Source: Ogataea parapolymorpha DL-1 (taxonomy: Eukaryota > Ascomycota > Pichiomycetes > Pichiales > Pichiaceae). From it: DNA of 64,000 nt. This document shows, one piece after another, positions 55,201-63,293 of this stretch; the first letter of the stretch is position 1; each line of letters opens with the position of its first letter. Location of the stretch: assembly GCF_000187245.1 (NCBI RefSeq), contig NC_027860.1:992001-1056000 (forward strand), read 5' to 3'. Both the position numbers and the translations under genes were made by a program. The notes under the pieces are model-generated. The model ran no database searches. It was not told the origin of the DNA and saw nothing but the letters and a program-made list of their open reading frames with translations.

Positions 55201-55770
55201 TCTTTGCACAATAAGCATTCTGATCAGTTTTTCAATACCATTGACAATAAAATAACCTCCCAATTCATCGCTCTCTTCTCTTAGTTTAACAAGCTGATCA
55301 GGGGACAAGTTTTCAAGGTGACATCTGTTGGATTGCAACATGATCGGGATTTGACCTGCTTCTCTGACTTCACTAATCTCTTCGCCATCGTTAATAGACC
55401 AACACACTTTGAGCAGGAGTCTGGCCCTGTAAGTTGTCATTCTTTCTCTACACTCTGCCGGGTAGGTGTTTCTAACCACCGAGAGTTTGTCGGTCGAAGG
55501 AACTTGCGGTTTGGCGATCTGCACAGAGTCAACTCTTATTCTCAATTTATTGCCCGAGCCAGTGGCATCATTAGTGTCAAAAATTGTTTTTGTTCCAATG
55601 TCTTTAACGGCTAAGTTCAAAAGTCCTCCATCGGGCCCCTCTGTCAAGGCGTTGAAAGATCCGACATGCGGCCTGACAGCGTCATAAAGCATCTGGAAAG
55701 CCGATCTGTCCTTCGGAGGGTTTTTGAAGCGGTGCTCCCTTTCCAAGGTTCTGAACTTCGCTGTAGTCAT
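52270..55770 (-). CDS. RPA135: second-largest subunit of RNA polymerase I
   Basis: Catalytic core subunit with Rpa190, making 35S rRNA in the nucleolus. The 1166 residues (1203 in S. cerevisiae) open FRTLEREHRF and GGLLNLAVKDIGTKTIFD, specific to Pol I rather than Rpb2. Core motifs include LRMLIVQRRNHP in the form IRMLIVQRRNHPMA, GTPGVALCHRSDNKLYRLQ, SYTGYDMDDAMIINKSADE and GDKFSSRHGQKGV. The C-terminal zinc finger is C1079/C1082 and C1103/C1106. Upstream is a RRPE-like sequence. It ends about 110 bp from GNA1's start and has a long, 786-bp upstream region. Confidence 0.97.
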   Translation of the reverse strand: MTTAKFRTLEREHRFKNPPKDRSAFQMLYDAVRPHVGSFNALTEGPDGGLLNLAVKDIGTKTIFDTNDATGSGNKLRIRVDSVQIAKPQVPSTDKLSVVRNTYPAECRERMTTYRARLLLKVCWSINDGEEISEVREAGQIPIMLQSNRCHLENLSPDQLVKLREESDELGGYFIVNGIEKLIRMLIVQRRNHPMAIIRPSFANRGTSYSHFGVQIRSVRPDQTSQTNVLHYLNDGNVTFRFSWRKNEYLIPVVMILKALIETNDREIFDGVVGADTGNSFLTDRLELLLRTYKNYNLYSQKETLAYLGDKFRVVFGATPDMSDISVGEEVIKRIVLVHLENNEDKFRMLLFMIRKLYSLVAGDCSPDNPDATQHQEILLGGFLYGMILKEKIEEYLQNIRLQVQSDINRGIAVNFSDRKYMSRVFLRINENIGQKLQYFLSTGNLVSQSGLDLQQVSGYTVVAEKINFHRFISHFRMVHRGSFFAQLKTTAVRKLLPESWGFLCPVHTPDGSPCGLLNHLAHKCRITTKASDVTKVPKLLHKLGVSPTASAINISGPNVCCVQLDGRIIGWCSHKQGKIVADTLRFWKVEGHHDIPLDLEIGYVPPSSGGQYPGLYLFAGASRMVRPVRYLPLDKEDIVGPFEQVFMNVAVIPSEIENNIHTHVEFAPTNILSILANLTPFSDFNQSPRNMYQCQMGKQTMGTPGVALCHRSDNKLYRLQSGQTPIVKANLYDDYGMDNFPNGTNAVVAVISYTGYDMDDAMIINKSADERGFGYGVVYKVEKVDLSLNRKRGDPITQHFGFGSDEWPESWKEKLDNDGLPHIGVHVEEGDPICAYYDDILGKTKVKTYHSSEPAFIEEVKLLGDDNGTSEFQTLSIKYRITRQPLIGDKFSSRHGQKGVCSRKWPQIDMPFSETGIQPDVIINPHAFPSRMTIGMFVESLAGKAGALHGIAQDATPWKFSESDTPADYFGEQLQRAGYNYHGNEPLYSGVTGEELRADIYIGVVYYQRLRHMVNDKFQVRSTGPVNSLTLQPVKGRKRHGGIRVGEMERDALIGHGTSFLLQDRLLNCSDYTQTAICRSCGSLLSTQMSVPRIGTQATTRCRRCAKKIDRVLQNTDEMDIWEDGQGTKFIGGGDTTTVAIPFVLKYLDSELSAMGIRMHYNVVP

Positions 55771-56556
55771 TAGGATGTAGCTGATTTAAAAAATTTTATT
55801 TTTTTCAGATAAAATTTTTCAGATCCCACGACATCTATTCTTGTGATAAGGAGGGATCTTAAGCTGAGAATTGATGTGCCACGAGCATAACAAATACCAT
55901 CGGATGCGATTCTTGTAAGATTATCGGTCACGTAACTTCTTGCTTCACCATCGCTGTGACCAGCCAGAAAACAAACTGTAGAATATCACTCGTCAAATCC
56001 TATCGATTATCAAAATGTTAGTTTTAAAATTTGTGGTGGTTGATGACTATATTAAACTGGAATTGTTAGTCACTTAATATCAGGCTAACCGCAATTAATG
56101 TAAAAAACAAAACAGTCTCTTTAATAGCTGTTACAAAGTCGTCGTATCCTTTATCTACTCTTTCATCCCAGTTCAATATCAAGCTGGCAAGCCATGCTTA
56201 CCGATAGCGAGGAAGTCTGAAATCAATATAAAAGCTATTCTAAGATTTCACTTGACATACTGAAAAAAAGAATGGGTTTACAATCCCTCTGAACTGGACC
56301 TACAATATTAAAGCCGTTGTGGTGTGTAGTCATGTGGTTTTCCAGTGTGCAAAGGCCAATAAGTAACACACTTCGGGAATAGTACTCATGTTCCGGAAAG
56401 GGAACCTGGAACGATTATGGCATATGAGTGTGACATACTTACAGTTTGTCATTAGGATGATAAAATGGAGTCACTCTCTTATAAAAGTTCGCTGCAAAGT
56501 GCAGTGCTACCATCTTCGGCAATTAATACACAGCCCTAAAATACAAAAAAAAGTTC
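55771..56556. other. long intergenic region between RPA135 and THG1
   Basis: Nearly 790 bp without a credible ORF or tRNA. On the RPA135 side are AT tracts, including AAAATTTTTCA (55811-55821, TGAAAAATTTT toward RPA135), and a 7-bp inverted repeat AGATCCC (55821) / GGGATCT (55853). Two TATAAAAG boxes occur at 56227 and 56480. Between them are two TTCnnGAA dyads (56372 and 56391), resembling half heat-shock elements, and a CCAAT at 56356. The first TATA may serve an unannotated transcript. I could not show a snoRNA. Confidence 0.4.
56480..56487 (+). promoter_or_regulatory. TATA box of THG1
   Basis: TATAAAAG about 70 bp upstream of the THG1 start codon, a typical distance for a TATA element in compact yeast promoters. 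Confidence 0.5.
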
Positions 56557-57354
56557 ATGGCTAAATCACGATACGAGTACGTCAAGAATTTCGAAAGAGA
56601 ATCCATACTCCTCCCCGAAACCTACATAGTGATCCGTGTAGATGGAAGAGGGTTTCACAAATTTTCATCCAAATATGATTTCGAGAAACCAAACGATCTA
56701 TGCGCTCTTGAGGTAATGAATTCAGCAGCACTAAAACTGATGGAAACCATCCCTAATATTATTATGGCCTACGGGGACTCCGACGAGTACTCCTTTCTGT
56801 TACAAAGACGATGCGACTTGTTTGAGCGAAGAGAATTCAAACTCATCTCGACGTTTGCATCTACGATTACTGCATATTACCAATACTACTGGAGTCAGTC
56901 ATTTCCTGAGAAACCACTTCAGCCTGACCGGCTTCCGACTTTTGACGCACGAACAGTTTGTTACCCAACTAAAGAGTTGGTGAAAGATTACTTCAGATGG
57001 AGACAAGTTGACTGTCACATTAATAATCTGTACAATACTACATTCTGGTCTCTCGTAAAAAGTGGTCTAACGACTCAAGAAGCGGAGAATAGGCTTATTG
57101 GAACATTAAGTTCAGACAAGCATGAGATCTTGTTCAAGGAATTTGGCATTAATTACAACAATGAGCCAGAAATTTACAAAAAAGGCACCATCTTTGTAAG
57201 GGAGCTGGACTTTGAAAGCGATGTAAACATAGACCTGTCCAAAAGACAAGCACAAAGATTACAAAAGAAACTCAAAAAATCAGAAATCAAGAAACTTCAT
57301 TGCGACATAATCAAAGATGAATTCTGGGATTGCAGGCCTTGGCTTTTCAGTTAA
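56557..57354 (+). CDS. THG1: tRNA-His guanylyltransferase
   Basis: Adds the G-1 base to tRNA-His in 3'-5' direction, an essential step in yeast. The 265 residues (237 in S. cerevisiae) begin MAKSRYEYVKNFERES. Catalytic region: RVDGRGFHKFSSKY with the metal-binding Asp29, and AYGDSDEYSFLLQRR with Asp76. Further on is the family block YFRWRQVDCHINNLYNTTFW (145-164). The extra length is C-terminal, with a Lys-rich segment. Its stop lies 9 bp from that of PCS60 (convergent) across a 13-bp tandem duplication. Confidence 0.95.
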   Translation: MAKSRYEYVKNFERESILLPETYIVIRVDGRGFHKFSSKYDFEKPNDLCALEVMNSAALKLMETIPNIIMAYGDSDEYSFLLQRRCDLFERREFKLISTFASTITAYYQYYWSQSFPEKPLQPDRLPTFDARTVCYPTKELVKDYFRWRQVDCHINNLYNTTFWSLVKSGLTTQEAENRLIGTLSSDKHEILFKEFGINYNNEPEIYKKGTIFVRELDFESDVNIDLSKRQAQRLQKKLKKSEIKKLHCDIIKDEFWDCRPWLFS

Positions 57355-57374
57355 ACTTTTGAGTTAAACTTTTG
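57349..57374. repeat. 13-bp tandem duplication between THG1 and PCS60 stops
   Basis: AGTTAAACTTTTG occurs twice, head to tail (57349-57361 and 57362-57374). The first copy gives the TAA of THG1, the second the TAA of PCS60 on the other strand. A single copy would leave the two stop codons overlapping. Confidence 0.8.
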
Positions 57375-58986
57375 CTTCTAGGCCGAAGATCTGGCTCATT
57401 AGCCTCCTGTTCATTTTGCCCGTTGGAGATTTGGGCAATTCCTGAACAATAAAGATTTTTTGTGGTAGCTTGAAGCTTGCCAATCTATCTTGGAGCCAAG
57501 TTCTCAGTTCGGTTTCTGTCAACGAGGCCCCGTTCTTGCAAACTATGCCGCACCCTATATTTTCTCCATACTTCTTGTCGGGATATCCAAAGGAGACACA
57601 CTCCTTCACTTTCTCATGCGAGCTCACCACTGAATCGATTTCAACAGGTGAGATTTTCTCTCCACCTTTATTGATAATCTCTTTTATTCTGCCCTTGAGG
57701 ACTAATCGTCCCTCATTATCAAACATTCCAAGATCACCCGTCTTGAAAAAACGCTTTCCCTGGAAATTGAAAAACGACTCTTTGTTTGCAGTCTCATTTT
57801 GCAAATATCCCAATGTGACATTGGGTCCGGATATTGCTACTTGCCCAACTTGACACTTGTTCAGAATTGCCTCACTCTCGTCAATGATAATGACTTCCAC
57901 AGACCCCTGAGGAATGCCAACGGTACCAGCTTTTCTAGATATTTTACCGTGAAAGGGTATGTTATTTGAGGTGACTTGGTGTGATGCTTCGGTCATGCCG
58001 TAGGCTTCCACCACGGGGCATCCAAAATTTGACTCAAGCTCAGTGAAGACGGTTGGCGGTAACGAGGAGGAACAAGACCTAATGAACCGTAGCTTTCCTT
58101 TGAGTTCCTTGGGGAGACGGCGGTTTAAGAGGATAATATGGATAGTTGGGACAGCCGAGTACCAACTGAAATTCCATTCTCTTAGATGCGGGTAAAACAT
58201 AGATGCAGAAAACCTGTTTGGGACGACAACAGAGCCTTGTGATGCGAGGGACGCCAACAGAACCTGGAGTCCGTGGATGTGGAATAAAGGCATGATCACA
58301 TAATTCCTGTCACGGCTTCTTAATTTGTACGATTTAATGATATTCATCATTGAACTAGTGAGATTGGAATGAGTCAAGGGAACTTTCTTTGCCTTCCCTG
58401 TAGTTCCACTGGTGAACAATATCAATGCAATGTCCGAGTTTCTGGCAAGGCCTGGCATGTGGTTTCCTGCTTCCTCAGGAGGTAGACCTGATTTATCTAT
58501 AACTGAATTGTACATAGATGCCAATGTTTGTGCATGGAATATCTCGTACTGAAGCAAAGATCGTGCTGTATCATACCAAATTTCAATAATAAAGGGCTTT
58601 GTTGGGGTTGCACGGGCAGCAGAAACAATTTCTGAGTCTGGTTTCAAGTGACCGTAGCGAGGAACAATGACAGCGTCCGTTTCCAGGTCAGAAAGATAGC
58701 CGAGAAATTCCGATCTTGTGTACTTTGGGTTTAACGGTGTGATGACGTTTCCTGCTGTGGTAATAGCAAGAAATGAAGCAATCAGCTCAAGTCCGTTTGG
58801 CAGGCAGGTTGCGATCCTTAATTGCTTCTGTGACCCCTTATCGGTAAGGGGAGAAACAGAGTTTGTGAATATCGATTGGAGATGGTAGACAATGTTGTTC
58901 AGTTGAGAGTAGCTAAGCTCAAGCTTAGACTCAGGAACAATCACTGCGGTTTTATTTGAAACTTGGATCAGACTTTGTAAAGACAT
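57364..58986 (-). CDS. PCS60: acyl-CoA synthetase family, oxalyl-CoA synthetase-like (PCS60)
   Basis: An ANL-superfamily adenylating enzyme; S. cerevisiae Pcs60 (543 aa) is an oxalyl-CoA synthetase found in peroxisomes. The 540 residues have the AMP-binding P-loop LFTSGTTGKAKKVPLTH (190-206), VEAYGMTEASHQVTSN (A5, about 330-345), FKTGDLGMFDNEGRLVLKGRIKEIINKGGEKISP in pieces (FKTGDLG, KGRIKEIINKGGEKIS), and the catalytic lysine in PKSPTGKMNRR near 523. The C-terminus is EAKV, not a classic PTS1 such as SKL, unlike S. cerevisiae Pcs60. The substrate is an inference; related 4-coumarate ligase types exist. Confidence 0.82.
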   Translation of the reverse strand: MSLQSLIQVSNKTAVIVPESKLELSYSQLNNIVYHLQSIFTNSVSPLTDKGSQKQLRIATCLPNGLELIASFLAITTAGNVITPLNPKYTRSEFLGYLSDLETDAVIVPRYGHLKPDSEIVSAARATPTKPFIIEIWYDTARSLLQYEIFHAQTLASMYNSVIDKSGLPPEEAGNHMPGLARNSDIALILFTSGTTGKAKKVPLTHSNLTSSMMNIIKSYKLRSRDRNYVIMPLFHIHGLQVLLASLASQGSVVVPNRFSASMFYPHLREWNFSWYSAVPTIHIILLNRRLPKELKGKLRFIRSCSSSLPPTVFTELESNFGCPVVEAYGMTEASHQVTSNNIPFHGKISRKAGTVGIPQGSVEVIIIDESEAILNKCQVGQVAISGPNVTLGYLQNETANKESFFNFQGKRFFKTGDLGMFDNEGRLVLKGRIKEIINKGGEKISPVEIDSVVSSHEKVKECVSFGYPDKKYGENIGCGIVCKNGASLTETELRTWLQDRLASFKLPQKIFIVQELPKSPTGKMNRRLMSQIFGLEAKV

Positions 58987-59238
58987 TGCGAGCCAAAAAG
59001 TTTAGGGAGCAATAGTGGAAAAAAGGCGCTATATATATATTACAAACCTAAAACCATTATTGTCATTGCTAGTGAAGGTCAAATGGTGGCTCCATTTGAC
59101 CTTGACATTCTCCATCTGAAGTTTTTATAAACAGCACCTAAATAGCCTAAAGGTTACCGGTCGGACCACAAAATTTAATTGGCCGATTTACACATCCGGA
59201 CTAATGCAATGAGGGGTCCTAATTCTATATACATGTAT
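58987..59238. promoter_or_regulatory. PCS60 upstream region
   Basis: About 250 bp between PCS60 and MRPS16, both on the minus strand. A TATATATATAT run lies at 59030-59041, some 45 bp before the PCS60 ATG. A perfect 12-bp inverted repeat lies at 59075-59103. CGG/CCG triplets occur at about 59158-59200, but they do not fit the oleate response element spacing. Confidence 0.45.
59075..59103. repeat. perfect 12-bp inverted repeat with 5-base loop
   Basis: AAGGTCAAATGG, TGGCT, CCATTTGACCTT. The arms match at all 12 positions. It is 89-117 bp upstream of PCS60 and about 135 bp past the MRPS16 stop. Confidence 0.9.
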
Positions 59239-59607
59239 TTAGGCGAACTTCTTACCTTCTAGTGGAATTTCCGCGCGAGGTGTCACCTTTGCATTTCTGG
59301 CGGGAGATGGCCACTCTGGGTAAAGAATGCCAGCTTTCTTAAGTAAATCCTCAACAGTTTTAGTTGGCTGCGCGCCCACTGAAATCCAGTACTTTGATCT
59401 TTGGAAGTCTAGCTTCACGTCTTTTACTGGTATCACTCCCTCCGATTGTTGCGTAGGAGTAAGCGGACTAGGTCTTGGATCATAAGTCCCTATCACTTCG
59501 ATTGGTTTTCCATCTCTGCGCGTTCTTTTGTGGCTCACCACGATATTGTATAATGGCTGATGTTTTCTTCCCATGCGGGCTAATCTCAATCTGACAAGTC
59601 CCTTCAT
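59239..59607 (-). CDS. MRPS16: mitochondrial ribosomal protein bS16m
   Basis: Small-subunit mitoribosomal protein. The 122 residues (121 in yeast) start [24 protein letters not shown], the bS16 N-terminus, and continue [43 protein letters not shown] in pieces ([26 protein letters not shown]). The codon at 59634 is TTG; the ATG at 59607 fits the family. It is divergent from RRP12, as YPL013C is from YPL012W. Confidence 0.95.
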   Translation of the reverse strand: MKGLVRLRLARMGRKHQPLYNIVVSHKRTRRDGKPIEVIGTYDPRPSPLTPTQQSEGVIPVKDVKLDFQRSKYWISVGAQPTKTVEDLLKKAGILYPEWPSPARNAKVTPRAEIPLEGKKFA

Positions 59608-59682
59608 GATTGTGTCGGTTTCTGAAAAAATCAAATTCTTTGATGAAAAATCAGTTTCACACCCTTACACGCATATCTAAAA

Positions 59683-59697
59683 TTTTTTTTTTTTTTT
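59683..59697. promoter_or_regulatory. poly(dA:dT) tract in the MRPS16-RRP12 promoter
   Basis: Fifteen T bases about 30 bp upstream of RRP12. Such tracts exclude nucleosomes in yeast promoters. A RRPE-like AAAATTTT overlaps its left side. Confidence 0.55.
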
Positions 59698-59725
59698 CTA
59701 GCTTTTTTATCTTTGTATTACTATT

Positions 59726-62700
59726 ATGGCTACCTTCGAAGATGATCCTCTCCTGTTAGACATGGAGTTGGAATCACGAATTGGTAGAATAAGAACACAG
59801 GTTAATTCCAAACTTGAGAATCAAAAACAACTGGCACTTGTGCTTCAGGCCGTCGATGAAAACTTGGAAGATCAAAAGCAGAAGCAGACTCCTGTTACAT
59901 ATTTTATCTCTTTCCTTTCTCTTTTAGATCAGTGCTGTGATGGTGAGAACATAAAAGATGGCAATCTTGCTGCTGTGGCTCTTTATTTCTTGGACTTGGT
60001 GTCTCCATATACGCCAAAGCAACTTCTAAGATCAAAATTCAGTGAGATAGTTGCACGTCTAGCTCCTGCCTTGTCTAACGACGAGTCTGCTGCCCCATTA
60101 CTGAGATCAAGTATTGGTGTACTTGAAAGCCTTCTTGTTGCCCAAGAGACTGGTGCCTGGATTAATTCGAATAATTTCAAGATTAGCCCCAAAAGAGGCC
60201 TCACTGGTCTGCTCCAGCTGTCATTGGATCACAGACCAAAGGTTAGAAAGAGAGCACAAGAGGCTGTGCACAAAATTCTGAGCACGGTTCCGGCTGGTCC
60301 TTCTCTTGAGCATCCTGCCTCAACCCTTTGTGGCGAGTTCGCACTAAACTCTGTCATCAAGTTGCTGGAGAGACAACAACAAGAAAAAAAGAATAAAGAG
60401 CTCAATACTGAAATAATACACAACTTGCAATTGATTGCTGCTATTACAAAGGCCAATGCATGGCCTTTGAAACAAATACTGCCGCTTTGTGATGTTCTTC
60501 TTGTTGTGGCCAAGACTAGTGACCAATACTTGGTTTCTTCCTCCTTTGAAGCTTTTGAAGGACTCTTTCAATCCATGAATGACAAAGTTGACGAAGATAA
60601 GTTTGTTCAAGTCTTGAACGTGCTATTTGATCTCAAACCCGCCATTAATGACCAGCATTTGACACCATCTTGGCTGGCTGTTATTGCTAGGGCTCTCACT
60701 TCCTACTCCAAGTCTGTGGATGCATACAAATGTATTTTGAAGCTGCCAGACGTCTTTAAAATTGTGGGAGACTTTTTCTTGAGTGAAAATCCTAATGTCC
60801 GTATCAGTGCTTCGCAATGCCTGATTGCAATTATCACTGACTCTGTTGATGTGAATTACCTTCTCGAACCACCAAAGACACTCCCTGAGGATTTCGAAAA
60901 CGTCGAAGAGGTAATAGAACAGCTATCTGAGCTAACAAATGAATATCTGACAGTCAAGTATAGGGAATCCGCCAAGGAAGTGTGTGAAGTCATCACAAGC
61001 ATTTTGGCTAAGTTTGGATCTCGTGCGGGCCCCTATTTTGCTAACCATCTACATATTATTGGAGAATGGCGGTCCAATGAATTGGAAGGGTTCGAACTCA
61101 ACCAGGTCAGTGAAAATGTTATTGCTGTTGCTATCAGTTCGATTGGACCAGAAGAGGTTTTGAAAGTGCTTCCACTGAATCTAACTAATCCGCAAGCCAC
61201 TGGAAGAGCTTGGCTACTACCGTTACTGAGGGACAATGTAAGACATGCTAGCCTTGGTTTTTACATCTCTGAGATTCTTCCAAACGTGGAATTTTTCGAG
61301 CAAAAAATCGCTGAAGGAAACCCAGAATCTGTGAACATCAAGATATTTGCTACCATTGTGGATCAAATTTGGTCTCTCTTGCCTCACTTCTGTGATCTTC
61401 CTACCGATTTAACTCAAAGTTTCACCGACGATTTTGCATCTAAACTTGCGGGACTTTTGTATGAGAAAACCGATTTGAGAAACACAATCTGTCATGCTCT
61501 CAAGCTCCTGGTGGAAAGCAACGTTACCTACTCATTAGGCGTTTTGGAAGATGTGGTTTTGGCACAGAAATTCCCCTTAGAGGAAGCTCAAAAGAACATC
61601 GAATATCTTTCGACTACAAAAGCATCCAAATTGTTGTCGGTGCTATTCAATGTCTTCTCTCAAACTTCAATGGCTCAAAGAGGTTTTGTTCTGGATACAA
61701 TTGATGCATATTTGCAAATTTCGAAGCCGGAGGATCTTTCTGCCACTTTTGACAAAGTTTGCTCAATCTTGAAGCAGGCACTGGATGATGAGAAGGAAAC
61801 TGATATGATCAAGACGGAGGAGCCGGCTGCGAAATCGAGCATTCCAAAATTGTCGATCACCATGATGGACTTGATAGTATTGATGGCTAAGTACGTCCCC
61901 GAATCTTGCTACAATGCGTTATTCTCAATCTTCAACCAAACAGTCAAAATTGCAGATGTTCAGATTCAAAAGCGTTCTTACAGAGTAATTAGTCGACTAC
62001 TGGAAGCTGATGCTGGACAAAAATCGGTTTTGAATTTCATATCTAACATTTTGTCTCTTCTTCTAGAAACCACAGAAACCACCATGACAGCAGCAAAGTC
62101 ACCGAGATTTGCGCTGATTCTGGATATCATCAAGATTTTGCCAGCAGAAAACCTGCATTTCATTCCTGCTGTTGTCTCAGAGGTGATAATCAGCACGAAG
62201 AGTTTGAACGAAAAGACCAGGGAATCTGCTTACGAGACTCTCATTGTGATGGCTGCTAAAATGGCTGAATTTGAGGGAGCTCCAGTTAAAAACTCGATGA
62301 ATGATCCCGAGATGCCCGATTCGACCGCCTCGCTTCAAGAGTTTTTCACCATCTGCTCTGCAGGTTTGGTGGGCGCCACTCCTAACATGATCAGTGCTGC
62401 TATCACTTCGCTTGCTCGTCTAGTGTATGAATATCACTCGAAACTAGATATTCAATTTTTATCCGAGCTCTACCAGACAGTTGAACTATTCTTGACTTCC
62501 AAGAATAGGGAAATTATCAAGGCTACGCTTGGTTTTGTCAAGGTTGCGATTTTGAGTTTGCCGGAAGAGATGGTTGCACAGAACATGAAAGGTTTACTGA
62601 CCAACTTGATGGCTGCGTCTCACGAGCACAAGAATCATTTCAAATCTAAGGTTAAACATATCATTGAGAGACTGATTCGTAAGTTCGGTGTCGATCTTGT

Positions 62701-63283
62701 TGAGGAAAGCATCCCCGAGGAGGACAAGAAACTTGTTGCCAACATCAAGAAGTCAAAGGCTAGGGCCAAGAGAAAGAAGTCGCAAGCTACAGGTACAAAT
62801 GCTGCGGAGTCAGGAGTGATGTCTGGTTACGAGGCAGCTCTGTATAGCGATTCCGAATCCGAAGAGGAGGAGGATCAGCCATCTGGAAAGTCTCAACAAT
62901 ATATTTCCGAATCTAGAGAGATGCCGCTTGATCTGCTGGACAAACAAACACTTACTCACATATCGTCTTCGAAACCAAAGAAATTCACCAAAAAGACTCT
63001 GGAGAACGAATTCAAGACCAAGAATGGTAAGTTGGTCATTGAAGAAGCCGAAGAGCAGGAAGATGTGCTCAATAAAGACTCTATCGATGCTTATGTGGAG
63101 GCGGTTAGACAAGGTCCAATCAGGGGCCAGAAAAACAGACTTAGATACAAGCATAAGAAAGGAGATGACATCAATTGGGACGAAGAGTCGGACAACGAGT
63201 CCAAATCGAAACCAAAAACCTCCAACAAGATTCAAAAACCTCAGCGGAAACAGAAGAAGTTTAAATCTAACAGACGTTTATAG
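59726..63283 (+). CDS. RRP12: ribosome biogenesis and export factor RRP12
   Basis: HEAT/ARM-repeat protein for export of both ribosomal subunits. The 1185 residues (1228 in S. cerevisiae) start MATFEDDPLLLDMELESRI. Repeats fill the first 950 residues, with the RRP12 block LTGLLQLSLDHRPKVRKRAQEAVHKILS in pieces (LLQLSLDHRPKVRKRAQEAV). A basic and acidic tail follows (AKRKKSQATG, YSDSESEEEEDQPSG), then RRP12-like MPLDLLDKQTLTHI and a Lys-rich end (RKQKKFKSNRRL). It is convergent with TAF3, with 10 bp between stops. Confidence 0.96.
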   Translation: MATFEDDPLLLDMELESRIGRIRTQVNSKLENQKQLALVLQAVDENLEDQKQKQTPVTYFISFLSLLDQCCDGENIKDGNLAAVALYFLDLVSPYTPKQLLRSKFSEIVARLAPALSNDESAAPLLRSSIGVLESLLVAQETGAWINSNNFKISPKRGLTGLLQLSLDHRPKVRKRAQEAVHKILSTVPAGPSLEHPASTLCGEFALNSVIKLLERQQQEKKNKELNTEIIHNLQLIAAITKANAWPLKQILPLCDVLLVVAKTSDQYLVSSSFEAFEGLFQSMNDKVDEDKFVQVLNVLFDLKPAINDQHLTPSWLAVIARALTSYSKSVDAYKCILKLPDVFKIVGDFFLSENPNVRISASQCLIAIITDSVDVNYLLEPPKTLPEDFENVEEVIEQLSELTNEYLTVKYRESAKEVCEVITSILAKFGSRAGPYFANHLHIIGEWRSNELEGFELNQVSENVIAVAISSIGPEEVLKVLPLNLTNPQATGRAWLLPLLRDNVRHASLGFYISEILPNVEFFEQKIAEGNPESVNIKIFATIVDQIWSLLPHFCDLPTDLTQSFTDDFASKLAGLLYEKTDLRNTICHALKLLVESNVTYSLGVLEDVVLAQKFPLEEAQKNIEYLSTTKASKLLSVLFNVFSQTSMAQRGFVLDTIDAYLQISKPEDLSATFDKVCSILKQALDDEKETDMIKTEEPAAKSSIPKLSITMMDLIVLMAKYVPESCYNALFSIFNQTVKIADVQIQKRSYRVISRLLEADAGQKSVLNFISNILSLLLETTETTMTAAKSPRFALILDIIKILPAENLHFIPAVVSEVIISTKSLNEKTRESAYETLIVMAAKMAEFEGAPVKNSMNDPEMPDSTASLQEFFTICSAGLVGATPNMISAAITSLARLVYEYHSKLDIQFLSELYQTVELFLTSKNREIIKATLGFVKVAILSLPEEMVAQNMKGLLTNLMAASHEHKNHFKSKVKHIIERLIRKFGVDLVEESIPEEDKKLVANIKKSKARAKRKKSQATGTNAAESGVMSGYEAALYSDSESEEEEDQPSGKSQQYISESREMPLDLLDKQTLTHISSSKPKKFTKKTLENEFKTKNGKLVIEEAEEQEDVLNKDSIDAYVEAVRQGPIRGQKNRLRYKHKKGDDINWDEESDNESKSKPKTSNKIQKPQRKQKKFKSNRRL

Positions 63284-63293
63284 AATATGGAAG

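Noticed and set aside
52270..55770. First reading as RPB2 (Pol II)
   Set aside because: The N-terminal FRTLEREHRF and GLLNLAVKDIG and the shorter length match RPA135 (Pol I); Rpb2 is about 1224 residues with a different start.
56030..56220. Possible C/D-box snoRNA (TGATGA at about 56040, CTGA at about 56216)
   Set aside because: The boxes are about 175 bases apart, there is no terminal stem to close them, and no rRNA-complementary guide could be shown.
59150..59205. Oleate response element before PCS60
   Set aside because: CGG and CCG triplets occur, but their spacing and inner bases do not fit CGG-N3-T-N-A-N(9-12)-CCG.
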